A DNA stretch of 64,000 nucleotides from the NCBI RefSeq assembly GCF_902459615.1, contig NZ_CABPSA010000013.1, positions 32,076 to 96,075 of the forward strand, in the 5' to 3' direction. The position numbers and the translations under genes were made by a program. This document shows, in pieces, positions 63,873 through 64,000 of this stretch. Position 1 is the stretch's first letter. The number at the start of each line of letters is the position of its first letter. The notes under the pieces were generated by a model. It was not told the origin of the DNA, did no database searches, and worked only from the letters and a program-made list of their open reading frames with translations. This DNA is from Pandoraea commovens. GTDB lineage: Bacteria; Pseudomonadota; Gammaproteobacteria; Burkholderiales; Burkholderiaceae.

Positions 63873-64000
63873 TGAACTGACCCCAAAAAATTAGACGGTC
63901 AAGTTTGTTCAGCGGACGTCCACGTGACGTGTCCCCGGTAACTGGACAGTTTAAAACTGGAGAGGGATTGCCTCTTTGGGTTTTACTGACCATTTTTGGA
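63873..64000. mobile_element. Possible IS3-type terminal sequence at the right edge
   Basis: The run from 63873 (TGAACTGACCCCAAAAAATT, then AGAC) resembles terminal inverted repeats of IS3-family (IS150-like) elements, which begin TG and share a CCCCAAAAA-TTAGAC core. No transposase frame starts before the window ends, and the following 100 bases are unrecognised. This could be one end of an intact element continuing to the right or a relic. Low certainty. Confidence 0.35.

Noticed and set aside
1-64000. Search for tRNA, rRNA, CRISPR arrays, prophage genes and riboswitch-like leaders
   Set aside because: No cloverleaf with conserved arms, no regularly spaced repeats and no phage genes were recognised; gaps before glyQ, purH and miaB were checked by eye only.

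Overview
The window reads as chromosomal DNA of a Burkholderiales beta-proteobacterium, most likely a Burkholderiaceae close to Pandoraea or Burkholderia. This genus-level guess is inference. It rests on the high G+C, the GC-rich third codon positions, and typical gene orders: miaB-phoH-ybeY, corC-lnt, glyQ-glyS-gmhB-plsC-ygjP, lptD-surA-pdxA-rsmA, amgK-murU, pepP-ubiH and dusB-fis-purH. Almost the whole window is coding. I see no rRNA, tRNA, CRISPR array, prophage or intact insertion sequence; a possible IS3-like terminus touches the right edge.

Positions 1-13000 hold a partial zinc-ribbon gene, a TerC-family membrane protein, an NhaR-type LysR regulator overlapping an AI-2E/UPF0118 transporter, a TPR-glycosyltransferase protein, a two-gene NitT/TauT-like ABC transporter without a binding protein, an outer-membrane beta-barrel, a 47-residue membrane peptide, and a threonine-degradation pair (tdh-like and kbl) divergent from an XRE-cupin regulator.

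Positions 13000-25000 hold a Cache chemoreceptor, a TetR/MFS divergent pair with overlapping promoters and a shared operator, an Old Yellow Enzyme reductase, a PemK/MazF toxin preceded by a 46-residue acidic antitoxin candidate, a YbdG-like mechanosensitive channel, and a four-gene OsmU/OpuC-type osmoprotectant importer.

Positions 25000-36000 hold a diguanylate cyclase, the stress cluster prkA-yeaH-spoVR plus a VOC protein, and a zinc/manganese importer (znuCBA) preceded by palindromes and a 40-residue membrane peptide.

Positions 36000-64000 are mainly housekeeping: tRNA thiomethylation (miaB), PhoH, YbeY, CorC, Lnt, glycyl-tRNA synthetase, heptose and phospholipid synthesis, glyoxalase I, a rubredoxin with an N-terminal extension, a drug/metabolite transporter, rsmA-pdxA-surA-lptD (outer-membrane biogenesis), AmgK-MurU peptidoglycan recycling, PepP-UbiH, DusB-Fis and PurH.

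I found no large novel system. The least explained items are the small toxin-antitoxin pair, the binding-protein-less ABC transporter, the micropeptide and palindromes before znuC, the short promoter-to-terminator unit before miaB, an orphan terminator near 24.8 kb, and several operator architectures. All start sites and functions are from reading the sequence only.
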